Shown: positions 47,891 to 60,742, counted from the first letter of the stretch. The stretch: DNA of 64,000 nt from Combretum micranthum (GCA_024138025.1 JAMXBD010000093.1:1116001-1180000); one strand, 5' to 3'. A program made the numbers and translations. The notes: generated from the letters alone by a model not told the origin.

Positions 47891-50560
47891 GATGTTCAAG
47901 TAGGAACAACAAATGGTACTTCGACAGCAATTATTCTAGATACATGATTGGAGACGCAACCAAGTTCACATCTTTAGACTTGAAAGATCAAAGAAATCTT
48001 ACTTTAGAGACAATAAAAAATCAACCATTCTTGGTGAAGGTAACATTCTTATAAACAAATATTTAATTTTTAAAAATGTGTTGTTAATTGATAGATTAAA
48101 ACATAATCTGCTTATTGTAAGTCAATTATGTGATAATAGTTTTAGAGTAATATTTCTTGACAATAAATGTTCCATTGAAAGAGTTGACAATAACTAGCTT
48201 ATTTTGAAGGGTACAGATAAAGAAATATTTACAAAATTAATTTAGATGATTTCAAATCATCAAATGAAACTTATCTATATTCTCAAAATGATTATGGCAC
48301 CAAAAATTGGGAAATATTAGTATGAATATAATTTCAAAACTTGTTAAAAAGAATCTTGTTAAAGGTTTACAAAAATAAATTTTCAAAAGGACAAGATTTA
48401 TCAAGCATATTAACAAAAAAAGCAAACTATGACTTTTTTTTTAAGTCCAAGGATGCTATTTCCATTTTTAGGCATTAGAACTATTGCATATGGACTTATT
48501 TGGTCCCACTTAAACTTTAAGTTTGGGAGACAAAAAATATACTTTGGTTATTATTGATGATTTCACAAGATATACATGGACTTTTTTTCTTGCATCAAAA
48601 GACGAAATACACCATGTCTTTTTAGATATTGCAAGAATGTCCAAAATGAAAAGATCTTAACATTGTATCAATTTGCAATGATCATGGGGGAGAATTGGAA
48701 AACTATAAAATGGATGATTTTTGCGATAAATATGACATTGAGCATACTTTTTCAACATCTAAAAGTCCATAACAAAATGGTGTAGCTAAAAGGAAAAATA
48801 TAACTTTAGTTGAAATGGCTAAAACCATATTGTGTAAAAACAATTTACCAAAATATTTTTAGGCTAAAGTTATAAATATTGCCTGCTACATATCAAATAG
48901 AGTTTTCACAAGACCAATTCTCAAGAAAATCCCCTATGACCTTTGGAAAGAGCAAATATCTAACATATCTTATTTTCATCTCTTGGCACTAAATTTTACA
49001 TCTTAAACAATGGAAAAGAACAATTAGTTAAGTTCGATGCTAAAAGTGATGAAGGCATTTTCCTTGGTTACTTTTTAACTAGTAAGGCATATACAATATT
49101 TAATACAAAAATATTAGTTGTAAAAGAATCCACTCATGTTGCTTTTAATGATTCTTTTCCTTATTCATGTCCAAATGGGATTATAGAAACAAGCTTGATG
49201 AATTTAAGATAACAACAAGAAATAAAGCTAGACTAGTTACCAAATAATATAATCAAGAAGAAGGTATAGATTTCAATGAGACATTTGCCCTAGTTGCTAG
49301 ACTAGAAGTTATTAGAATGTTTTTGGTATTTGCTGCATTAAAAAATTTTACTTTTTTCAAATGGATAAAAAAAATGCTTTCTTAAATGGTTTTATAAAAG
49401 AAAAAGTCTATGTAGAGCAACTACTAAATTTTGAAAATAATGAATTTCCCTAATCATGTTGACAAATTAAACAAAACTCTTTATGGTCTAAAGCAAGCTC
49501 CTAGAGCTTAGTATGAAATACTCAATAGCTTTCTTTTCAACAATGGATTTTCTAGAGGAAAATTGATCAACTCTGTTGATAAAAATTTACAAGTCAGAGA
49601 CATTGATTATGCAAATCTATGTGGATGATATTATGTTTGGAGCTACTAATATGAGTCTTATAGATAAATTTGTTGAATCCATGAAGAATGAGTTTGAAAT
49701 GAGAATGATGGGAGAACTCATGTATTTTCTAGATCTTGAAATAAAGCAATCTGAAAGTGGAACCTTCATAAATCAATCAAAAAATATAAGAGAACTTTTG
49801 AAAAGGTCTAAAATGGATAATTACAAAACAAGACATACACCAATAAGCACAAATTTAAAGCTTGATAAAGATGAAAATGGTAAAAATGTTTGTAAAAAGA
49901 TTTATAGAGACATGATAGGTTCTTGTGTAATAGCTTCTAAACCTGATTTTATGTTCTTAGTGTGTGTATGTGCACGATTTCAATTTTGCCAAAAGAATCA
50001 CACTTGAATGCAGTAAAATGCATATTCAAGTATCTTATAGGCACCATTGAAATTGCCTTATAGTATCCAAAGTTCATATCTTTTGATCTAGTTAGATACT
50101 GGATGCTAACTTTGTTTGGCGCAAAGTTGATCAGAAAAGCACAAGCTACACATGCTACTTTCTTGGAAACTTCTTGATATCTTGGCACTCAAAGAAACAA
50201 AATTCGATTGCATTTTCAATTGCCGAAGTGGAGTATATAGCTGTCGATATCTATTATGCACGAGTTTTATGGATGAAACAAACTTTTCTTGATTATGATT
50301 TAAAATATGAAAATGTTCTGATTTGTTATGATAACACAAGTGCTATAAATTTAACAATAAATCTGATTTGACACTTAAGAAGCAAGCATATTGAAATTAG
50401 AAATCATTTTATTATAGATCATATTCTAAATAGAGATATTAGCTTGGAATTTGTTGATACAAAAAATCAAATTTCTAATATTTTTCCAAAACCTTTGAGT
50501 GAAGATCGTTTTCGCACTTTACTTAGAGAATTGGACATGATCAAGCAAGATGAGTACTAA
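47891..50560 (+). pseudogene. Copia pol remnant: protease, integrase, RT, RNase H
   Basis: In order: WYFDSNYSRYMIGDATKF (47917-47970) is the copia protease site with DSG changed to DSN. Integrase core LLHMDLFGPT, DKKYTLVIIDDFTRYTW (48484-48585) and NGVAKRKNITLVEMAKTIL (about 48777-48835) follow. RT has GIDFNETFALVARLEVIR (49265-49320), FFQMDKKNAFLNG and YVDDIMFGA (YVDD 49618-49629). RNase H has WHSKKQNSIAFSIAEVEYIA and ends IKQDEY before TAA at 50558-50560. Stops, often TAG where Trp is expected (FWAK, RAWYE), and frame changes break it. The longest open part is 143 residues (49576-50007). No envelope-like frame follows. Confidence 0.88.
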
Positions 50561-50828
50561 AATATCATGGAGCCAAGTTGATCTAGAACTTGATCTAAGA
50601 ATAAAAGAAGCTATTAGATGTTCACATATAGTCTGTGATCTATTGTGTTTGCAAAAATCTATGATATGTTATTTGTGTGCATGCTCAAGCTAAATTAATA
50701 CTAAAATCTGGTTGTGAATGTTTGAACATGATTCTTTTTGGACTTATGTGAATATTTGAATTTGTATGTTGTTTGTGTACCTCTTCTTATTTGCAATGTT
50801 TGAATTTGTCATCTTATTTCTCACAAGT

Positions 50829-51124
50829 ACAAAGGGGGACATATGTTGCATGCATAAATTAACATGCATGAAATATGTTTTCTTTTTTTTAATTGTGCTT
50901 TTAATGCTTTAAGTGCACATTTATTTATTGATGAGTCCAAAAGGGGAGAGGATACATAACTAACACGCACACATCATGTTTTTTATGAGTCAAAGGGGGA
51001 GAAATGCTATAGGCACAATGAACATGCATAAAGTGTTTTGTAATGTGTTTTTGATGAGTTCAAAGGGGTAGAAGATTTGTTGTATTTGTATGTTGTGTGT
51101 GTTTTTGCCAAAAGGAGGGAGAAC
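50829..51124 (+). repeat. Multiple polypurine blocks upstream of the copia 3' LTR
   Basis: Five AAAGGGGGAGA-like blocks: AAAGGGGGAC (50831), AAAAGGGGAGAGGA (50939), CAAAGGGGGAGAAA (50991), CAAAGGGGTAGAAG (51061) and CCAAAAGGAGGGAGAA (51108). Serial polypurine tracts between pol and the 3' LTR are a known hallmark of Sireviruses. Confidence 0.85.
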
Positions 51125-51270
51125 ATGATGAATTAAGTGTAGCTTGGTTTTCCCTAGAATTAAGCATCAAGTCGTTGAATCAAATTAAAAAATTTCCTTA
51201 AAACCTGAATGCTTAATTGAGAGGGGTATGTTTAATTGAACAAGAGTTAATTATGCATGATTGTCCTCAT

Positions 51271-51284
51271 AAAAAATGAGAAGA
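51271..51284 (+). other. Copia polypurine tract next to the 3' LTR
   Basis: AAAAAATGAGAAGA directly before the 3' LTR start at 51286, the usual plus-strand primer position. It is weak in G compared with the upstream blocks. Confidence 0.55.
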
Positions 51285-51285
51285 T

Positions 51286-52452
51286 TGTTGAACTTGTATG
51301 TTCAATATGGATTTTGATAAGATAATTAGTTTCATAATTAACTATTCAATTATGAAAAAATGTACTTAATTAGTCAAACATATGATGGATAATATGCTAG
51401 AATATATATGTGTTTGTTGTGTGTTTTTGTGGAGATTGCGTAGATTTTTAGTAGAAACAAATTAGTGATGAACAACCTTAATCGAGGGTCAAAGTCGAGA
51501 GCCAAACTGGTTCGTTTACAAAGATGCGACAAACTAAATCCAAGAGTGATAAGTTCAAAAATGTAGAGTCATTAGTTAAGGGCTCGACGTATTAATTGGT
51601 CAGGGTACGACAAGCTCAAGTCTAACTCTCAACATGCTCAAATAGACATAACTCTGATCGAGGGTCAAAATCAAGGCACAAAGAGTTTAAGGTATGACAA
51701 GTTTTAGTTCAAGACTCGTTGGAGTCCATGCGAGCAAAAACTTGGTTGAGGGCCAAAATGAAGGCACGACATTTTTAGGCATAGCAAAGCTTAAGGCGTG
51801 ATAGTTTAAATGAATAAATTGATGTGGGAAACAAAGCCGTTGAAGTGCATTTAATGCTTAACGACTTAAAGACGTTATTTCTAATGAACATCTGAATTTT
51901 TGAAAGCTATAAATACTCTGTCCTTACAACACTCAAGAAGAGAAGCAATTGGAAGTGAAAAAGTGCTTTTACTTGTGAATGCACAAATCATTAATTTTTC
52001 TTTGTTCTCTTATTCATTAACTTGTATATATCTACAAAGAGAAAGAAAACTTTTCTAGTGTTTTGTTCTTGTATCTACTATCTATCAGTGAGCATCTAAA
52101 GAGAAAGGAAATATTTTATTTCCTGAGTGTTGTAAAAGTGGTATATTGCTCAACTTGAGTGCATGGTTTTTGGTGGTCAATAAAGTGATCGTGAAATCCT
52201 CGATCGGAGACATTGGTGGATCGTAGAGAGTAGGAAGTGGGCCGAAGTTCACGTTAAATCTGGACTTAAATTTTCTATCCCTATCTCTTTTATTTTTCAT
52301 ATTATAATTTGTTGTTGTATTTTCTGTTGCTATTAATGTTTAATTTGATTTATTGCATAAAAATTATTTGTTTGAGCTTTTTAGGGAAGTACTCAATTTA
52401 CAATCCTGACCCCCTTAATATTGTGTATTTCTTGTGCATTTTCATGTTTTCA
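51286..52452 (+). repeat. Copia 3' LTR, 1,167 bp
   Basis: TGTTGAACTTGTATG to CATGTTTTCA, intact in length, with TATAAATAC retained. It differs from the 5' LTR by many substitutions, which means an old insertion. Confidence 0.92.
51908..51916 (+). promoter_or_regulatory. TATA box in the copia 3' LTR
   Basis: TATAAATAC in GAAAGCTATAAATACTCTG. The 5' LTR has TGTAAATAT at the same place, a probably damaged promoter. Confidence 0.6.
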
Positions 52453-52681
52453 CTTCCATTAGTTCTATTAAAGGATATTACCATATGATTATCATTTTGT
52501 TTAGTTACATATGGTTATTGTTTTGGAATGCATGGAAATTAAGATTATGTTAAACATAACAAAGTAGGCTTCATTTCATTCAGTCAACATAAATGTTAAT
52601 TTTCGCAAAAGAAAACAAGAGGAATCAACACCTATGTGCCAGATTTGTTTAAGCACCCATATGTCTTTTCGAGAGTACAAC
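52453..52681. other. Host sequence between copia and E5
   Basis: About 230 bases that should be the leader of the reverse gypsy element if E5 is its 5' LTR. No methionine-tRNA primer site is visible next to 52682, so that assignment stays uncertain. Confidence 0.4.
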
Positions 52682-55600
52682 TGTCACGCCTCAAAAGGTA
52701 GCCTAGTAGGATTAATCTAAAACTATCATATCACGTGTACACCAGTAATATGAGAGCCGTCTTATAAGTTAGAGTGTACAAGACTCTATTTATTTATCAA
52801 TGTCTTTCATATAAATGATATATTATATTACTAGATTTCAACTATGAATCCAATTGTCCACTTTGTACCAAGATCATAGAGAATCGGTATCCCTTACCAA
52901 ATATTGAAAATGGGTTTCACACTTACGATTTACAAATTTTCAAATTATTATAAAAATTATCTAATTTACATTCTAAGTTTACAATATTCTATATTTCTAT
53001 CTTCAATAGAGTTTGTTGGAGAAGCTCTCTTCACACATTCCTATCGCAATCCCAGCTAGTGTTGATCCTGCACAAAAACTATTGGGGGGTGAGCGAACCA
53101 CAGGCTTAGTGAGATAATATGAACAAACCACATACCAAACAATAACAAACAAGTATAATTACCAATAATATGCAATGTAACAATCAATCATATGTACATT
53201 ACAAACTTGGATGATTTAGAATCCAAAGTAGGATGGAGATTTATGCCCTCTCATCAAGGTTGAAGGATTACATTGCTATGGCCCACCTACCCAAGAGAGA
53301 CTAAGCGTACATGAATACAACAATACTCACTTTAATTATCTCTTTAAATTAACAATATCTTAAATCTCTCATTTCCTGTTTTCTGCCTTAGAAACTCCAC
53401 TAAGTGTTAGTCCTTTCAAAGCGATACCATAAGCGGCGTCCTTCATTTACCATTTAGTTCCTATAGCACCGATAGCTCAAAGGTAACCTTGCATTGATCT
53501 AATAACTTTTAGCCTAGGTCAACCAAGTTTTATTAGAGGGCCGAAATATTAACACGTAGTAGGCTGTCACTTGCTCAAATGTTGTTTATGCAAATTGTGT
53601 AATGCATGATCATTTTCTTTCATGGTGTCAAAAGCTTTTATCAGGTTTAAGGCGATCATACAATTCACACACAATATCAACATGCTTCATACAGTAATTA
53701 TCATACAATAAACTTGTTTCTTATAATAGGATAATTTTGGCAATCAAGCATACACCAAACATCATGCAGTATATCCAACCCCACATGCATATTAGTTTAA
53801 TATATTATTATTATAAATGCAATTATAGTACAAGCACAAACAGTTTGATAAAGTCAAAATTATTCGCCTGTGATCCTCGTTAAACTATCGGAACATGCTA
53901 CTGGAAATTCGAGAATTTATCTATTTTTCCTATGAAAATGAAATAACAAATATTTATTATTTAACTAATTTATTCTTCTATTAGTTCCGAAAATAAGATA
54001 TTTGAAATAACATATTCACCAGATTAGTTATGGTATAACTTATACTATTATTTATACTAATTCTAAATTAGACATATTATAGAAATTACGTACTCCTTTC
54101 TTTTTATGGTTTTACTTAGTATATTAATCTAAGCTGAGCTAATTGAAACTAATCGCCTAATTCAATTACTAAATCTATTTTAATTAGTTTAATCATTCCA
54201 ATATGATTTTACTTAGTAAAATAATTCATTTAAGATATATTAGTTTTATTTATATTAATTACAATTCATTGTCACTTATTATGACAAAATATTTATTAAC
54301 ATAATATAATTAGTGTAACTAAACTGCTATAATTATCTAGGTGTCTTATCCTGATATTTAATTTAATTTCCATTACTTGTATTGGTCCTTTAATGATCCT
54401 ATGATAATTAATTTTTATTTAATATTTATTTTCATTTTGCATGTCTTGATCTTAAAATATTTTATATTTTTATCGAGCATTCAAAAAATTGATATTTAGT
54501 AGGCTTATATTTTTATAGTTATTATTATTATTGCTGTTTTTATATTGTTCCTTAACCGACCCATTATAGTACTCGTATTTATTTACTATTATGTAGTATC
54601 GTCGTGTTTTTTTTTATATATACTTCATATAATTTTCTTGCTATGTAAAAGGTATTACATTATTCAAAAATTTATCTTATTTAAATTTCCATTCTTATAC
54701 ATAAAATAAGTATTATACCATTATTATACTTTATTTTTATTTATAAGGTACAATAATATAAATAATAATGATAATAATGTTAGTAATATTAATAATGTTA
54801 ATTATTGGTAATTTTCTAGTAATACCAATATTATTTTTCATAATAATTGTATTAAAATAGTAGTAATCTTAAAGATAACAATAATAATAATACATATCAT
54901 AGTAATAATAATACTAGTAATAATCATAATAGTGGTAGTATCATTAATATTATTATTTATAATAACATATATATTTATAATGATAATATTCATTAGTGCT
55001 AATAAAAATAATAATAATTGGTATTAATAATAACAATTATCATAATAACAGTATCATTAACAATATTACTAATTTAACAATATTACTAATACTAACATTG
55101 GTAATGATAATAATAATATTAATAATAAGGATAATAATAATATTAATAATATCAATAGGCTTAATAATAGATTTAATATTACTACTAACAACATTAGTGA
55201 TAACAATGATAGATCAACAATCTTAATAATATAAACAATAATATTACTTAAAAAATAATTTTAATGATAAAATCACTAATAATAATATTGTTGATAAATA
55301 TTATTTCATTAATAACATAAGTAATTTAAGTTATACTTCTATTATTGTTAACAATAATAGAAATTATAATACTATCCATAATAATAATAGTAATTAGGAT
55401 AATTATATTTGTATTTGGAATAAGTAAATTAGATTAGCAATTACTATTATTATTATTTTTTAATTTTATTATTATTATATTTATTATTATAATTTCACCC
55501 ATCGATGGAAAGCAGTCTACAAGGACGTGATTTCATGTCCTAGGTTCCAAGTTTCCTTTTTTTAATAAATAATTACTAATTTTATTATAAAATTCGCAAT

Positions 55601-56529
55601 AAATAATAATATTAATTGTTAACACTTTTTTCATTACTAATACATATACATGTAATCTATATCTTAATTAGCTTATACTAATAAAACTAATATTAAAAAT
55701 TAATTAAAAATAATAATAATTCATAATTAATAAATACAATAATATTAATTATTTTATCTAATTAGAAGTAATAAAATTATATTTTTCTATATCATTTATA
55801 ATGCTAAAGATTTTACATACACATATACTTAAATAATTATATATTAATAAAAATAATTCTAAAAAAATTATTAAAAATAATTTTCACTTTAAAATTAATA
55901 AATATATATTATTAGTAATTATTCAACCAATCAGATATTAAATTTTTTTAAATTTTCTACAAATTCATTTTACTATTCACGTAAACAGTATCAGCGGTGC
56001 TATTCATCATCTTCAACCTTGGATCCAAAGCTCGTTTTATATATTTTACACATCCAAATTCATTCTAAATCATTTCTAAGCACTTATACATGATATTTCT
56101 ACACATATAACAACTAAAAACATAAAAACTCATCTTTAGTTCATGATTTTCGGATTAAATGGTGCAAATTAAAGTTTATGAACTCTTACCTTCTTGGAGC
56201 TATTTGGACGTTTTTAAAATTTGTTCTTGGTTTTTTTATGATCCCGGGATATTCACAACACATTTTCGAACAATTCTTAAGCAAGGAATCAACTCAAATT
56301 CCAACAACTTACCTCATGTTCTTCCTCCAAGATTTATTTGTGTTTAAATAGCAGTTGTGTTCTTGATCTGGATTATTGTTTTTTTGTAATGAATTTGGCT
56401 CGGTTTTGGGGTTGGTTTGGTCGTGGTTTCGGTGATGGTTTGAATTGGAGAGTTGGAGATTTTATTGTTCTTGTTTGGTTGTGTATAAATGAGTTTTTAT
56501 ATAGAAGTATAGGGAGAAAAGAAGAAGAA
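52682..56529 (-). mobile_element. E5: family 2 LTR, reverse, possible 5' LTR of the gypsy element
   Basis: The plus strand starts TGTCACGCCTCAAAAGG, the inverse of an LTR end, as in E2. Shared landmarks are CTTAGTGAG (53098), an acceptor-like CAG (reverse, CTG at 53068-53070), the block AAGCGATACCATAAGCGGCG (about 53419), AT-rich core, a hairpin (55522-55541) and a donor (reverse GTAAGT, 56307-56312) after a purine-rich leader. It lacks the expected CCCCGGGCTTACA-type end and stops at or before 56529 where forward element E6 begins. It is either cut by E6 or truncated. Short open frames (56338-56577) have no domain. Confidence 0.65.
54540..55490. repeat. Degenerate AAT/ATT tract in E5
   Basis: Nearly 1 kb made mostly of AAT, ATT, ATA and TAT triplets with very few G or C. 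Frames open through it (54996-55226) give only Ile/Asn/Leu. Confidence 0.85.
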
Positions 56530-57596
56530 TGTAAGCCCCGGAAAATTCCAGTAAATAATTTCAAGATGAACTTTTAAAATAAACCCTAAAAATCACTCCA
56601 AATTAAAATCGAACTTCGAACGAGTCCTAGTATATAAAACGAAAGTAAGAATTCATTAGTCTTGAGAAAATCTAAAAAATAAAATAAGGACTATAAAAGT
56701 CCTTAAGTCCAAAAACCATTACGTAAGATAAACTGCTTACCTAATCTATAATTCATGAAAATCGGGATAAAAATAAAACACAGTGATAATTTGCTAAAAA
56801 GCAAGTTAATCCATAACATGACAATTTGAAGGATCAGGAAATCACCAAAGGCCAATTCCATAATTAGGCTTTGGCACGATTAAGAAAACTTTATCTGCCA
56901 ATAATGAAATATAGACTTTGGAAATTCCCCAAACGACCAGACTAATAATCCTAAGAGACGAAAATCACAATAAAGCCCTAACGATCAAATCAAACTCCCA
57001 AGAATCATAGAACGAGTTAGAAATTGAAATCTTGTAATCTTAAGAAGGAAGAATTCAAGAAACGAAATAACAAATTTAATAATCCTTAAGTTAACCAATT
57101 GTTCATAAAACCTTAAATCGAAGCAAAATAAATTCGAAAACAAAACACTATGAAGATCCTTTAACAAAAGCAAATTATAAAAATCAAGATTTCTCCAAAA
57201 TCATTCCAAAAATCGATACTTGACTCAAACTCAAGAAAATCATACTCGGTAATCATTACCGATATAACTCCGGATATAATAATTCAATTCAAGATTTCCG
57301 AAAGCAATAAGAGATATCAAATACTTATAAAAATAAAATTTAAAATAAATTTCTCAAACTAAATATGTTGTATAAACAGAAAATCTCAGTTTCCAATTTG
57401 GCAAAGGTCTAAAGTGGAAAATCATCCGAAAACCCTAACCGGAATACAATAGTGTAAGTTCGGCAATCTAGTACCCTTAACCCTAGAGGCCGAGATGTAG
57501 TTTAAATATATAGAATAGCTCGTAGTAATATAAGTTCGTTATAATTATCAGATTGGTAAATTTTTTATCTATTTCGAACCCGTTCGGATACAGACT

Positions 57597-57760
57597 TCGA
57601 AAAGCGTATTCCGGGGCTCGAGATATCGAAAATATACCATTAGTACCGTTAGACTCGAAATTCCACGAGATTTCTAAATATATCAGTTATATAATTTTTC
57701 GGGTTATAAAAGTTACAGTTATAACCTTTTTATCGTATTTTCATTTCTACCGGTAATTGA
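57597..57760 (+). repeat. Diverged repeat, copy A (E6)
   Basis: AAAAGCGTATTCCGG at its start and ACAGTTATAACCTTTTTAT..CGTATTT near its end match 61840-62013 in the same order, with substitutions between. Confidence 0.6.
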
Positions 57761-59095
57761 TGAGTCTTTTGCACTATTCATTTTATTTCATTACATAATT
57801 TTATTATTATTATTATTTTTATTTTTATACCCTGGGTTTCCTAGTAATCAAGTAAACTTCGAAAACCAGAAAATGAAACCCTAAATCAGTTTAGCTCAAG
57901 CTTTGTGAAAAAGACTTAGAAACCCACATTCCGGCTTTTCCACGATTTCCAAATAAGAAACTTTTATAAGCAAAAATTAATTTTGGATATAGTTCTTGAT
58001 TATATTTCAAACCAAGAAAAGATCAGATTTTGAGAAAATTTCAACTCCGGGTCATCCCGAGACCCATTATAGAAAAGTGAAATACCCCAAACCTTCACAT
58101 ATATTAGAAATTAGGTTTAGATAGATTTGAATGAATTAAATGAATTATAGGATTTAATTAGACAAGTTGATATAATTTAATTAGCTATTAATTGAGATTT
58201 GAGTTTCAAATTCCCTAAACATGTCATCAAAGTGTTTAAAGAATTCCTAAATCATTGATTCATAGCCTAAACACTAATTCCTAAATCTCAGTAAAATTTG
58301 AGTTCATTTGCTTGAATAAAAATATCAGTTCTTAAACCCGAACTCAAATTAAATATCTTTTATCTAAAATAAATTCTCAAATTAAGTTCTTATTACAAGT
58401 TCTTAATTTCTAACATATTGGTTTCGAAACAAACTTTTAAATACTTCTAGAACTATAGATATTGATCTGATAGTTCTAAAACTATATCCTATTTCTATTT
58501 TATATAAAGTTAGTTTTATCCTTCCCTTTTCTTTTATTGACTTTTGCTGCCTTTGCCTTTCCCCTTTCATTTCTTTACGTTTCCCTTTTCTTCTTCTTCT
58601 TCTTCTTCTTCCTTCTTCTTCCTTTCTTTCTCCAAATCCAACACATAAATCTCAAACTCAATAAGAGGAAAGGAGGAATCAAGTAGAATTAGCTTCCCTA
58701 AGAAGAAGGAGAAGCAATTGCATGAGTAGACTCAAAAAAGCTAAGTTTTCGTTTTCTATTTCTCTTTGTTTTTACTTGTTATTTACATTTCTAATTGATG
58801 AATTGATGTTGAAATGGGTTGAGAGTGCTGTTTATATATGTATTTGTTGCTTTCATGGTTGATGGAAGTTGGGTTGTGAAGGAGGAAGAAGATGATGAAT
58901 AGTAGTTATGGAAGTTGATGAAGTTTGAGATGTTTGATGTGGTGAATGTGAAGTTATGCATGTTTGAGGATGTTAGAATAGATGTAGGGTGTAGTATGAT
59001 GGTTGTAAAGTGTTTTGGAGAAGGTTTGAAGTGTAAAAATTTTGTAAAATTAGTGTTTGAAACAAGGAATTTCGTAAATATGTCACTACACCTGT

Positions 59096-59302
59096 CAAAA
59101 CACCCCTGTTGCCAAGGGTGTAGTGCTATCGGATCAAAAATTTCATTTCCCCTGAGTTGAAACGGCCTCCAAAACACCCTGTTGCCAAGGGTGTAGTGTC
59201 CAAAACACCCCTGTTGCCAAGGGTGTAGTGCTCTCGGATCAAAAAATTTCATTTCCCCTGAGTCAAAACGGCCTTCAAAACACCCCGTTGCCAAGGGTGT
59301 AG
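59096..59302 (+). repeat. Hairpin tandem array of E3
   Basis: Four copies of CAAAACACCCCTGTTGCCAA followed by GGGTGTAG at 59096, 59170, 59201 and 59276. Each can fold with arms ACACCC/GGGTGT. Between copies 1-2 and 3-4 a shared spacer (CGGATCAAAAATTTCATTTC and CCCTGAGT..AAACGGCC) gives periods of 74-75 bases. Confidence 0.9.
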
Positions 59303-60742
59303 CGCTCGCGGATTTCTTCCCTGACGCGACACTGTTTTGTAAATTGGTCATAACTTTTTCATACGACCTCCGATTAAGGTGATTCAAGTTGCGTTGGAAA
59401 GCTTAAAAAGAGATCTACAATTTTTATGTTTTGAGTTTTTACAAATTCGGAACTTATCGATGCTTAAATTTTAGTTCTTTCCAGCCTTTGTATTTTTCAA
59501 ACAAAGTCAAAAACTTGTTTTGTTTGTTAAATGTGTTTTTGCTTAGGAAATGGATCTTTTTGAGCTAAAATGAGATAGATACGTGATATTTGATGTGTAA
59601 TGATGATTGAGGGATATAATTAAGCATGATTTAGATAGATTTATAAATTCAACAAATAATTGAATTTCCATGAGTATTAAACCAAAAGTAGTTATGTTGT
59701 ATATATGATTTCCATTGCTTGATTTATGATGTTGTGATGACTTAATGAAACTAAATGATCTTGGTAAGTATATAAATGATGATTTATGTATCTATATGAA
59801 TTTTATTTGAATTTCCTTCATGCTAAGTTTAAGATTTGTTTATTATTTGTTCTTATGATTAGCTTGATCTTAAATGAACTTAGTTAATAAGCCTAGGTTC
59901 AACTTGACTAAATGAACTTGAAAGGACTAAAATGGATTAGATTGTTTAACTTTGATGAATTTGGCTAGGTTTAAGCTAACTTGGGATTAAGTGACTAGAT
60001 CTTAGATGTATAATGAATTAGTAATTAATCTAAGTCCAATTTGACTTAATGAACTTTACTAAGCTAAAATGAATTAGATTGTCTATGTTTAATCAACTTG
60101 ACTTAGTAAATGAATCAAATGACTAATTTTAATCAAATTGACTAAGGTTAAGCTAAAATGGGTTAGTAACAAATAATTGGATTAAATGAATGAATTAGGA
60201 TGATCTTTGATTAATATGGGGAATATGTTGTTTCAAATGCGTGTTTACTTGGAAAATGAATATTTTTGGTATATGAATTCTTTGTTAATGCTTTTGTAAT
60301 AAAACACTATAAATAAAGAGAAAAGAAATTCTTTGACAGACAAAGGAGAACTGTCCATATTTTGGCGGGGCGATCTTCGCAGCCATAGTGGGGTTCCACA
60401 TTAGTGTCTGATCAAATAGGATTTAATAAAATGAGTTAGAGATTAGTGAATAATTGATATAAGTTCTTGTATGAGTTTGTTGAAGTGGATATTGGTTTAG
60501 GTTCTTATAAGAGTTGTTTCTTGAACCAGTGGTAGATATGAGATATATCTTCTGAGATAGCTTCTACTCTACCTTCTGAGACTCTGTTTGGATTTCATAT
60601 TCAAGGTACGCAGTAACTTGCGTGATGATTGATAGGATAGACATCTAATATGGATTAAAAACTTAAACTCGGCTTAATAATTGATGAGTGTTGCTTGTGC
60701 TTTACGTCGTTGAATCCGGATCCGGGGAGCGACAACCTTGTC

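Larger units (their letters stand above)
40983..52452 (+). mobile_element. Ty1/copia Sirevirus-like retrotransposon with both LTRs
   Basis: The 5' LTR starts TGTTAGACTTGTAT (40983) and the 3' LTR starts TGTTGAACTTGTAT (51286); both end CATGTTTTCA (46182 and 52452). The flanking bases CTTCT and CTTCC are a near-perfect 5-base duplication. A primer site TGGTATCAGAGCC follows the 5' LTR, then gag and pol remnants, then several polypurine blocks before the 3' LTR, a known Sirevirus trait. Without E4 the 5' LTR is 1,220 bases (poly-C expanded) against 1,167 for the 3' LTR. All coding parts are broken. It sits in the gag leader of the older gypsy element. Confidence 0.9.

Noticed and set aside
54996..55226. 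Ile-rich open frame
   Set aside because: Product of AAT/ATT triplets only.
56338..56577. Possible small gene with Trp/Gly-rich product
   Set aside because: Antisense to the purine/pyrimidine-rich leader of LTR E5 and without any recognised domain.
58791..59387. 198-residue reverse open frame with repeated peptide
   Set aside because: It is created by the hairpin tandem array and CT/GA-rich sequence of solo LTR E3; no domain, and the related LTRs E0 and E1 lack it.
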